A stretch of 6,791 bases of DNA from Candidatus Caldipriscus sp. T1.2 (lineage in GTDB: Bacteria; Hydrothermota; Hydrothermia; LBFQ01): NCBI GenBank assembly GCA_000980735.1, contig LBFQ01000059.1:1-6791 (forward strand). Direction: 5' to 3'. Below the pieces are notes generated by a model. It was not told where the DNA came from and made no database searches. It saw nothing but the letters and a program-made list of their open reading frames with translations. The position numbers and the translations under genes are program-made. Positions 1 through 5,638 of the stretch are shown here, piece after piece. Position 1 is the first letter of the stretch, and each line of letters starts with the position of its first letter.

Positions 1-706
1 AGGGTTTTACCGTCAAGAAATCGTAAACCGCAACCCCTATCCCCTCCTTTTCCAGCTCAAGGGAAACTTTTACCGCATGATGTACGGGAAGTCCAGTTGA
101 AATAATTGAAATATCCTTCCCTTCCCTTAGCTTTATCGCGTTCCCAATTTCGTAATCAAACTCGCCGGGATATATAGTTGGGCTTGATGGCCTTACGAGC
201 CTTATATAAACGTATCCGTTGTACTTATAAGCCGCTCTTAAGACGCTTTTTGCGGAAAAATAATCCGATGGAGATAGGACAACCATACCCGGGATAGAGG
301 ACATTAGGGAGATATCTTCGCTCATTTGATGGGATGCCCCATCCTCCCCCGTAGCGACCCCTGCATGCGTTGCGACTATCTTTACGTTGAAGTTGGAATA
401 AGCTATAGAAAGCCTTATCTGCTCCCAAGGTCTTCCCGCGGAAAATATCGCAAAGGAGGATGTGAAGGGTATGAGACCCACCGCGGATAAACCCGCGGCT
501 ATCCCCATCATATTTTGCTCCTGAATTCCAAGTTCTATATACCTTTCCGGATATTTTTCCTTGAACTTTACCGCATTAGTTGAATGTCCCAGATCCGCGT
601 CTAAAACTACAACCCTTCTGTCTTCACCTATTTCCACCAAAAAATCTCCATAAGCCTTCCTTATGGGGATCTCCTTCCCAAGGCCTTCAACTATATTGAC
701 TTTCAC
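1..706 (-). CDS. Transketolase, C-terminal subunit (split type), 3' end beyond window
   Basis: The 235 visible codons encode the pyrimidine-binding domain and the beginning of the C-terminal domain of a two-subunit transketolase, a thiamine-diphosphate enzyme of the non-oxidative pentose phosphate pathway in the cytoplasm. Landmarks on the visible protein are DADLGHST (36-43), the GIQEQNM block (60-66) with the expected catalytic Glu63 that activates ThDP, and the H114...GEDGASHQ block (114-127) whose two histidines match substrate-contacting positions in transketolases. The start is GTG at 704-706, giving KVNIVEGLGKE and then the usual family opening RKAYGDFLVEI; no ATG lies near. That GTG overlaps the dnaN stop (GTGA), which suggests translational coupling. 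Family members are about 300-320 residues, so some 70-80 residues are missing off the left edge. The N-terminal ThDP-binding subunit, normally directly upstream, is not upstream here and might lie downstream, outside the window. A DXP synthase C-terminal fragment is less likely given the compact full-domain start. Confidence 0.93.
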   Translation of the reverse strand, partial: MKVNIVEGLGKEIPIRKAYGDFLVEIGEDRRVVVLDADLGHSTNAVKFKEKYPERYIELGIQEQNMMGIAAGLSAVGLIPFTSSFAIFSAGRPWEQIRLSIAYSNFNVKIVATHAGVATGEDGASHQMSEDISLMSSIPGMVVLSPSDYFSAKSVLRAAYKYNGYVYIRLVRPSSPTIYPGEFDYEIGNAIKLREGKDISIISTGLPVHHAVKVSLELEKEGIGVAVYDFLTVKP

Positions 707-1200
707 GTAAGGGGTACAGTTAAGAAAATCACCTCATCGCTTCCGGATGGGGATATATATATGGGTGTGCTTGAACCCGAAAACTTAATGTCTAACCTCT
801 CATAATCCAACTTTTTGACTATTTCCCTAAGGTGGTTTCCGAACATCTTAGTTTTGATCTTCCCAAAAGTATCCCCCCCTACCTTCTCCAAACCCCTACC
901 CTTGGATGATAATGTCGAAAGGATAAACTCCCCATCAAGGATCTCCACGTCAATTTCCCCAGTTTCGGGTAAGAAGTTAAAGATCCTTTCCACCGCATCT
1001 TCCAAATCCTCCCTGTTTAATGTTGCCCCAGCTATAAACTCAAAAGGTATTAGACTCTCGTAATTGGCGTATTCCTCGTTTATTAACCTAATAATTAGGC
1101 TTATGTTTGCCCCTTCTACGCTCGTGGCTAAGTAAAGGTACCCATCTTCAACCTTTATTACCGCGGACCCCTCATCAAAGAATCCTAACAACATCCACAA
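703..1200 (-). CDS. dnaN: DNA polymerase III beta sliding clamp, C-terminal part (+1 frame)
   Basis: This open frame supplies the end of domain II and all of domain III of the clamp begun at 1798. The segment RLINEEYANYESLIP (residues about 237-251 of the joined protein) matches the RLIEGxFPDYxxVIP junction of clamps, and the C-terminus IFLTVPLT matches the usual L-x-MPxRL tail. Conservation reads straight through from the 0 frame: the 157 residues starting DEGSAVIKV continue VVRIL after a +1 shift, for 364 in total. The only candidates for independent initiation are TTG at 1198-1200 and ATG at 1192-1194. Neither has a ribosome binding site, and a product starting in mid-domain II would be unlikely to fold by itself. 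I therefore read this as the downstream frame of one gene, reached by frameshifting, or as the sign of a mutation or assembly indel. Its stop TGA (703-705) overlaps the transketolase GTG. Confidence 0.87.
   Translation of the reverse strand: MWMLLGFFDEGSAVIKVEDGYLYLATSVEGANISLIIRLINEEYANYESLIPFEFIAGATLNREDLEDAVERIFNFLPETGEIDVEILDGEFILSTLSSKGRGLEKVGGDTFGKIKTKMFGNHLREIVKKLDYERLDIKFSGSSTPIYISPSGSDEVIFLTVPLT
1174..1189 (-). promoter_or_regulatory. Candidate programmed +1 ribosomal frameshift site (RF2/prfB-like)
   Basis: On the minus strand the codons read GTT AGG ATT CTT TGA T, followed by a second in-frame TGA. CTT at 1180-1178 followed by TGA at 1177-1175 is the same P-site/A-site pair as the autoregulatory frameshift site of E. 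coli prfB (AGGGGG TAT CTT TGA C). A tRNA-Leu on CUU can slip to UUU, and the next codon becomes GAT (Asp), as prfB gives Asp from GAC. A short Shine-Dalgarno-like AGG(A) stands 3 nt (2 nt) before CTT, a spacing like that in prfB, though shorter and weaker. The shift restores the clamp frame exactly here. Against it: the organism shows little use of Shine-Dalgarno sequences, AGG is its common Arg codon, and a single extra T in the TTT run would produce the same picture. Confidence 0.5.
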
Positions 1201-1798
1201 GGTTTATGGGTATTATGCCCTTTATTTCCCCTTCAAACCTCATTTTGGAGACCTTTCCCAAAACCGTCCCATCGGATGCCACAAGGTTCAAATATCCATC
1301 CCCACTATGGAAATATACCCCGTTTAAGAAAACCCTACTATCGTTTTCCGCGGAGCACCAGCTCACTATATCCAAACCTTCAACGAACTGCTCAAGGTCT
1401 ATTGTGTATCCATCATATAACGTATAATCCGGCGTCTGGGGAAACTCCCCAAGGTTGTACTTCCTTATCTCGTATTCCGAAGATATACCCTCGGCGGAGA
1501 TTTTGATGGAATCTTCGGTTTCCATCACCCTTATCGCGCTCACCCTTTTGAACCCTTTAACCAACTTTAGGGTTTCCGCGATGGGTATAAAAACCTCACC
1601 TTCCTCCCCATCGTATATGGGCATATCCTGTATTATCCAACTGTCAATATCGGTGGCAAAAACCGTCAAATTCCTATCCCTAACCCTTAAAAGTACCCCG
1701 GGGGAAATAAACAGGCTCTTTCTTGCCTTACTTATTAGCTTGTTTGCCCTGTTCAAAACCTCCTGAAACAAACTTGCATCTGCGGTAAAAGAGAGCAT
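1175..1798 (-). CDS. dnaN: DNA polymerase III beta sliding clamp, N-terminal part (0 frame, ends at TGA 1175-1177)
   Basis: This 207-codon segment covers domain I and most of domain II of the bacterial sliding clamp, the ring that tethers DNA polymerase III and other enzymes to DNA. Recognisable elements are the VFATDID segment (46-52, family pattern L-x-ATDLE), the domain I/II junction EFPQTPD (118-124, compare FP-x-x-P), ENDSRVFLNGVYF (151-163, compare E-x-R-x-x-LxGV), and VASDGTVL (173-180), where most clamps have ATDGHRL; His and Arg are replaced, so this is a divergent clamp. The frame stops in mid-domain II, just after VVRIL, at tandem TGA TGA codons. The rest of domain II and domain III follow in the +1 frame (positions 1176 to 703). 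Joined at CTT-T-GAT the product is 364 residues, close to the 366 of the E. coli clamp. The ATG at 1796-1798 has no Shine-Dalgarno sequence but has a -10-like TAAAAT 8 nt upstream. No dnaA or recF is visible nearby. Confidence 0.9.
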   Translation of the reverse strand: MLSFTADASLFQEVLNRANKLISKARKSLFISPGVLLRVRDRNLTVFATDIDSWIIQDMPIYDGEEGEVFIPIAETLKLVKGFKRVSAIRVMETEDSIKISAEGISSEYEIRKYNLGEFPQTPDYTLYDGYTIDLEQFVEGLDIVSWCSAENDSRVFLNGVYFHSGDGYLNLVASDGTVLGKVSKMRFEGEIKGIIPINLVDVVRIL

Positions 1799-1806
1799 AG
1801 GCGGGT

Positions 1807-1812
1807 ATTTTA
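1807..1812 (-). promoter_or_regulatory. -10-like element of the dnaN-transketolase transcript (probably leaderless)
   Basis: TAAAAT on the minus strand lies exactly 8 nt before the dnaN ATG (1798). Transcription normally starts about 6-8 nt after the -10 hexamer, so the mRNA would begin at or next to the start codon, which agrees with the lack of a Shine-Dalgarno sequence. No clear TTGACA-like -35 box is visible at 16-18 nt spacing. The hexamer mirrors the one serving the divergent cytochrome gene. Confidence 0.5.
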
Positions 1813-1830
1813 AAACCGAAAATTCACCCT

Positions 1831-1836
1831 TATACT
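1831..1836 (+). promoter_or_regulatory. -10-like element of the cytochrome c cluster (probably leaderless)
   Basis: TATACT, one mismatch from TATAAT, ends exactly 8 nt before the ATG at 1845, so the predicted RNA start falls on or beside the start codon. No Shine-Dalgarno sequence and no convincing -35 box are present. Where its -35 contact would fall, the opposing -10 hexamer of dnaN (1807-1812) is found, so the two promoters probably compete for polymerase. Confidence 0.52.
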
Positions 1837-1844
1837 AACCATCT

Positions 1845-2867
1845 ATGCGTAAGGTCCTGTTCATAACTTTACCCGCCCTATTCATGGTCGGGGGATTATA
1901 TTACCTTCTCTTGGCACAGGAAACCCAACAGCCTCAAGAAACCCAACAAACGAAAACTTACAACTTTGATATGCCACCCAAAAGCCTTGACGCCTTTTAT
2001 CCACCCGTCGCAAGGAAAGGGAAAAATTACAAAGCCTACCAAGATACCCTTGGGAGGAGATTTTATGACCTCGTGACGGATATAAACGCCATTGATATTG
2101 AGGTTTTAGAGGAATCTTATATTAGGTTTAGGGATTACATAAACTTCGTCGCAAACCTAATACCAGAATGGAAGGATAGGTACGCCCTAAACGAGGTGGA
2201 GGAATTGGGGAAGGTTTTGGGTTTTGTGAAGGATAGTGCGGACACATCAAAGGAGCAAAAGAAGGATACCGTGCTACCCATAGGGGCGAAGAGGAGCCTT
2301 GATCCGAAGGTAGCAAAACTCTTGGCAAAAATAGAGTATTCCTGCAAATCATGCCACGTTCAGGAGATCCCGAAGGTTTATTTCAGGTATTACTGGATGA
2401 CGAGGGATATGAAGATGAATATGGCGACCTTCAGGGTAAAGGATCCACTCACGGGTAAGGATGTTCCGTACAGGGATTTTAAAGAAAACCTAACAAGGGA
2501 TTATTATGCGGTACTGAGGGCCATAGACAAGGGATCAAAGACCGAACTTAGAAGGAACGTACAAAACTTCGTGAAGAGGTTTAACTACAACCAAAGCCTA
2601 TGTTCCAAGTGCCACGAAGAAGACCCTTATCTTTTCACTACCCCAACCATAGCGACCCTAATAAGGAATCTTGATAACGAGGCAAATAAGACAATACCAA
2701 ACAAGGAAGTCTTAAGGAGAACATTACAAGAGCTTTACAGGGCGAATTGTACGGGGTGCCACAGGGTTCATTATCCAGCAACGTACGTACAGAGGATCTG
2801 GTACGATGTTTTGCCCAAAGCCCCTCAGGAAGAAGGGCAATCCCAGGAGCAACAGGAAAACAAATAG
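1845..2867 (+). CDS. Exported triheme cytochrome c
   Basis: A 340-residue protein with three c-type haem attachment motifs: CKSCH (167-171), CSKCH (253-257) and CTGCH (302-306). The N-terminus has a signal sequence or membrane anchor: positive MRK, a hydrophobic stretch to about residue 24 and a possible signal peptidase site after LLLA. Haem attachment to CxxCH occurs outside the cytoplasmic membrane, so the protein is periplasmic or membrane-anchored. A Q/E/T-rich linker with the tandem repeat QETQQ-P-QETQQ (25-35) follows, and the C-terminus is again Gln/Glu-rich. The roughly 140 residues before the first haem carry no motif I recognise. The spacing of the haems suggests one motif in the middle and two in the last quarter. 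I cannot assign it to a named multihaem family or to a particular electron donor or acceptor. The ATG at 1845 follows a -10-like box by 8 nt. The stop is 3 nt before the GT4 gene, so the two are probably co-transcribed. Confidence 0.88.
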   Translation: MRKVLFITLPALFMVGGLYYLLLAQETQQPQETQQTKTYNFDMPPKSLDAFYPPVARKGKNYKAYQDTLGRRFYDLVTDINAIDIEVLEESYIRFRDYINFVANLIPEWKDRYALNEVEELGKVLGFVKDSADTSKEQKKDTVLPIGAKRSLDPKVAKLLAKIEYSCKSCHVQEIPKVYFRYYWMTRDMKMNMATFRVKDPLTGKDVPYRDFKENLTRDYYAVLRAIDKGSKTELRRNVQNFVKRFNYNQSLCSKCHEEDPYLFTTPTIATLIRNLDNEANKTIPNKEVLRRTLQELYRANCTGCHRVHYPATYVQRIWYDVLPKAPQEEGQSQEQQENK

Positions 2868-2870
2868 TTA

Positions 2871-3752
2871 ATGTTATTTATTCCGATAATTTACGGGGTT
2901 TTTGGTGGGTACTTGTTTTGGAAAATCTTTGAGGGAACAAACCTATTCAAGGATAGATCATCTGGAAAAATACGAGGTGCGGGGATAATTCTTTTACCAT
3001 TCTTGATATGGAGTTTCTTGGGGGATTGGTGGGTACTTTTGCCGATCTTTACAATAGCTATTATGGGTATTTACGACGATATAAAGGGATTGGACGGGAG
3101 GATAAAACTTGCCTTAACGGGTATAATATCCATAATTTTCGCCTTAAGGATTACGCCCATAAGCATTTTCGGATATAATATTCTCGTTGAGCCCTTTAAC
3201 TTTCTCTTTTGGTTCCTTTTTTTGCTTGGTTTCACCAACGCCTTTAACGTGATAGACGGGAAGGACGGGATATTGCTTTCAACTTCTATAGTCGTTTTCA
3301 CGTTCCTTTTTTTGATCTCTCAAGAGAAGTTATGGATCCACCTTGCTGGGATATTAACGGGCCTTCTCCTTTACAACTCCCCTCCCGCAAAGGTGATAAT
3401 GGGAGATGTTGGAGCTTATACTTTGGGTTTTCTCGCAAGCTGGGGTTTTTTTAAAATTCAGGCCCCATTTGAGGCGGTTCTCTTGGTGCTATTTTTTCCC
3501 TTCGTGGATACGACTTTAGCTTTTTTTAGGAGGTTAATTAAGGGGAGGAACATATTTGAAAGGGACGAAGAGCATATGCACCATAAGGTATCAAGGAGGT
3601 TTGGGGATAGGGCAACTTTGGCGTTAAATTTCCTTATGAATATCCTAGGTTCTTCAATGGCTTATTTTTACGTTCTTAGTGGCGACGTTGTTTTTCTGCT
3701 TTTCGGCTATTCCCTTTGGGTGGTTTATATACTATTCGTTATGCGGTTTTAG
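2871..3752 (+). CDS. Polyprenyl-phosphate sugar-1-phosphate transferase, WecA/TagO type (GT4 family)
   Basis: A 293-residue hydrophobic, multi-spanning inner-membrane protein of the MraY/WecA superfamily. These enzymes transfer a sugar-1-phosphate, often GlcNAc-1-P, from a UDP-sugar to undecaprenyl phosphate, the first step of lipid-linked glycan synthesis. Visible signatures are YDDIKGLDGRIKL with the Asp pair 69-70, NAFNVIDGKDG (Asn123, Asn126, Asp129, Asp132), MGDVGAYTLGF, and VDTTLAFFRRL followed by a cytoplasmic loop ending in HMHH (235-238) with Asp232. The HxHH form is that of WecA/TagO/WbpL-like enzymes rather than MraY (HHH-F). The protein is shorter than E. coli WecA (367 residues), chiefly at the N-terminus, and the usual PRxGG signature is reduced to KIRGAGII. 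The exact sugar cannot be told. It starts 3 nt after the cytochrome gene without a Shine-Dalgarno sequence. Its stop overlaps a -10-like box for the receptor downstream. No other glycan genes are in the window. Confidence 0.92.
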   Translation: MLFIPIIYGVFGGYLFWKIFEGTNLFKDRSSGKIRGAGIILLPFLIWSFLGDWWVLLPIFTIAIMGIYDDIKGLDGRIKLALTGIISIIFALRITPISIFGYNILVEPFNFLFWFLFLLGFTNAFNVIDGKDGILLSTSIVVFTFLFLISQEKLWIHLAGILTGLLLYNSPPAKVIMGDVGAYTLGFLASWGFFKIQAPFEAVLLVLFFPFVDTTLAFFRRLIKGRNIFERDEEHMHHKVSRRFGDRATLALNFLMNILGSSMAYFYVLSGDVVFLLFGYSLWVVYILFVMRF

Positions 3753-3755
3753 AAT
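3750..3755 (+). promoter_or_regulatory. -10-like element before the TonB-dependent receptor
   Basis: TAGAAT, one mismatch from TATAAT, overlaps the stop codon of the preceding gene and lies exactly 8 nt before the ATG at 3764. This is the same distance as at both divergent starts around 1799-1844. The receptor may therefore have its own leaderless transcript in addition to read-through from upstream. No -35 box is recognisable, and a hexamer in AT-rich DNA can arise by chance. Confidence 0.35.
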
Positions 3756-3763
3756 ATAAGCAT

Positions 3764-5638
3764 ATGCTGGGTGTAATTTTGGAGATAAAAACTGAACCAA
3801 ATTCTTACATCAAGGTTTTACCCGAAAACAGGTCGTTTTATGCGGACAAGAAGGGATATATTAAACTTAACCTTTCGGGGGGAGAGAAGGTAATTATAAT
3901 TTCCAACGTGGCATACAAAAGCGAAACCCTGAAAATAAATTTAATCTCGGATACCCTAATACTCGTAAGATTAGAGCCCAAGACTTACATTCTCCCCGAG
4001 GTATTCGTGTCCTCAGAGGAGGGGGAGTTTAAAAAGGGAACCTTTGAACCTTACAGGGTAAATTACGAGATCTTGCGGAATTCCCCAAATTTCATAGAAC
4101 CCGATCCTATTAGGGTGCTCTCAAGGGTTCCATCCGCAAAGTTTTCAAGCGACCTCGGTTTGAAGGCTTCATTTTTGAACTCTCCACCCGAGGAAACCGC
4201 CTATTTCCTTGACGGAATAAGGGTTTTCAATCCGGTACATCTTGGTGGCTTGTCCTCCATCCTTGACGCGAATATGCTTTCTTCTGCGGAGATTTATACG
4301 ATCCCTTACAGCTCGGAAATCTTCGGATTGTCCGGCTTCGTATCCCTTAACAGTATAACCCAGTTTAACGCGAGGGATAGGAAATTCTTTGATTTAAGTT
4401 TTATATCCGCCAAGGGCGGAGCGGTTAAGGATTTAGGGGAAGGTTTTTATGCGTTTTCAGTTCGGGGTTTTCACTTGGCTTATATCTCCCTACTTGCAGG
4501 TAGGAACTTACCTTATCAATTTTATGACGGGTTCTTTAAGTTCGGAAGGAAGGGATTTGAGGTTTTGTTCCTAGGATCAAAGGGTTTCTTTAATTTTAAT
4601 TCGGAAAGGACACAAATAAATGCCAATTGGTCAAACTTCATCTCTTATGCACGTTACCAAAAGGGGTTAATTGAAACAAAGGGCTACATTGCGGATTATG
4701 GGAACGACGTATTTGCCAACGGGTATAAAGCTTACAATCCGATAAGGTTATACGGTTTTTCCGCGGATTTAAAGGGTAAAAGGATTAGCTTGGGTTTCGT
4801 TTCCGAGTATTACGATCTTTATTATGTTTCCTCAAAAAGGGCTGATACGGTAAAACGGTTATTAAACGAACTTTACGCCCAATTTACACAAACCTTGGGC
4901 AAGTTTAACCTTTCCGGGGGTTTAAGGACGGATGGGAAATACCTTGATCCCAACCTTTCGGTTAAATTTTTCTTAAGCGAAGCGGTCTCTTTAAGGGGTA
5001 TATTTTCCATAACTCGGGACAACTTTTATGGTTTTCCTATGGAGGGGGAAGGGCTCTTTAGGTTTTACTACTTTATGCCATCCTTTTACACCTTAGTTTC
5101 ACTTCCGCAGAGGGCATATTTTGGGGGATTTGAGGTGGTAAGGAGAACTTCCAAGTATTCAGCATTTGCTCAGGTAATTTATAGGAAATACCTAAGGCTT
5201 TATCAGGATTTTAGGGACACGACGGGAAGATCCTATTCTATAAACTTGGGATACAACGGTAGGATATTCGGATCCTCCCTTTCTTTATGGTATTCTTACA
5301 CTAAGAGGGAACCTAAAACCATTACCGACGCCCCCCATGCCTTAGGTATATCCCAATCCTTCAACCTTGGGGGTAAGAACTTTGGCTATTCCTTTGGTTA
5401 TCATACGGGTTATCCTTCGGAAAATGGAAGGTATCCCGATTACCACAGGCTTGACATATTTGTAAGTGGAAACCTGAACATTTATAGGTTTAGGGGATCT
5501 TGGAATTTCACGGTTATAAACGTTTATAATCGCAAGAACGTATTCCTTGTTTATTACGACCAGAGGGAGGGGAGATACAGGACGGTTCCCCAGCTTCCCT
5601 TTGCCCCAACCTTAAACTTATCCCTTGAATTCTTATGA
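3764..5638 (+). CDS. TonB-dependent outer-membrane receptor with N-terminal carboxypeptidase-regulatory-like domain
   Basis: About 624 residues from the ATG at 3764. Residues about 3-75 resemble the small beta-sandwich (CarboxypepD_reg-like) found at the front of Bacteroidota-type receptors, ending in the typical LPEVFVSS. A plug follows at about 80-200: DPIRVLSRVPS, then YFLDGIRVFNPVHLGGLSS, which matches the LDGxxVYNPxHLxG signature of that subfamily. The remaining 420 or so residues alternate in the aromatic-rich manner of an outer-membrane beta-barrel and end in a hydrophobic beta-strand, LNLSLEFL. Such receptors import chelates such as siderophores or cobalamin using TonB energy; coupling to a BtuF-like gene suggests a corrinoid or similar ligand, which is inference. 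Oddly, no signal peptide is visible. A TTG at 3716 would only add a charged stretch inside the previous gene, and the other frames upstream offer no export signal. No TonB box is obvious. The stop overlaps the next ATG (ATGA). Confidence 0.85.
   Translation: MLGVILEIKTEPNSYIKVLPENRSFYADKKGYIKLNLSGGEKVIIISNVAYKSETLKINLISDTLILVRLEPKTYILPEVFVSSEEGEFKKGTFEPYRVNYEILRNSPNFIEPDPIRVLSRVPSAKFSSDLGLKASFLNSPPEETAYFLDGIRVFNPVHLGGLSSILDANMLSSAEIYTIPYSSEIFGLSGFVSLNSITQFNARDRKFFDLSFISAKGGAVKDLGEGFYAFSVRGFHLAYISLLAGRNLPYQFYDGFFKFGRKGFEVLFLGSKGFFNFNSERTQINANWSNFISYARYQKGLIETKGYIADYGNDVFANGYKAYNPIRLYGFSADLKGKRISLGFVSEYYDLYYVSSKRADTVKRLLNELYAQFTQTLGKFNLSGGLRTDGKYLDPNLSVKFFLSEAVSLRGIFSITRDNFYGFPMEGEGLFRFYYFMPSFYTLVSLPQRAYFGGFEVVRRTSKYSAFAQVIYRKYLRLYQDFRDTTGRSYSINLGYNGRIFGSSLSLWYSYTKREPKTITDAPHALGISQSFNLGGKNFGYSFGYHTGYPSENGRYPDYHRLDIFVSGNLNIYRFRGSWNFTVINVYNRKNVFLVYYDQREGRYRTVPQLPFAPTLNLSLEFL

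Noticed and set aside
1192..1200. TTG (1198-1200) or ATG (1192-1194) as the start of a separate C-terminal clamp protein
   Set aside because: No ribosome binding site or promoter-like box precedes them, and the product would begin in mid-domain II. Conservation runs continuously from the upstream frame.
815..1766. Plus-strand open frames across the dnaN region (for example 815-1063, 1107-1427, 1455-1766)
   Set aside because: They are antisense to a recognisable clamp, have low-complexity Ser/Pro composition and show no family features or start signals.
1917..1949. Short tandem repeat in the cytochrome gene (QETQQ-P-QETQQ) as a phase-variable repeat
   Set aside because: There are only two units, imperfect at DNA level and a multiple of three. 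It is better read as a low-complexity linker after the signal sequence.
2128..2352. Minus-strand open frames inside the cytochrome gene
   Set aside because: They are antisense to a protein with clear haem motifs and have no recognisable domain.
2871..3752. MraY (peptidoglycan lipid I synthase)
   Set aside because: The cytoplasmic loop carries HMHH, as in WecA/TagO-type enzymes, rather than the HHH motif of MraY. No mur genes are adjacent.
3716..3763. TTG at 3716 as the receptor start
   Set aside because: It lies inside the GT4 gene, adds a non-conserved charged stretch and does not provide a signal peptide. ATG at 3764 with a -10-like box 8 nt upstream is better.
3740..3764. A cobalamin riboswitch ahead of the receptor
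   Set aside because: Only 11 nt separate the genes, and no B12-box-like sequence or room for the structure exists there or in the 46-bp divergent region.
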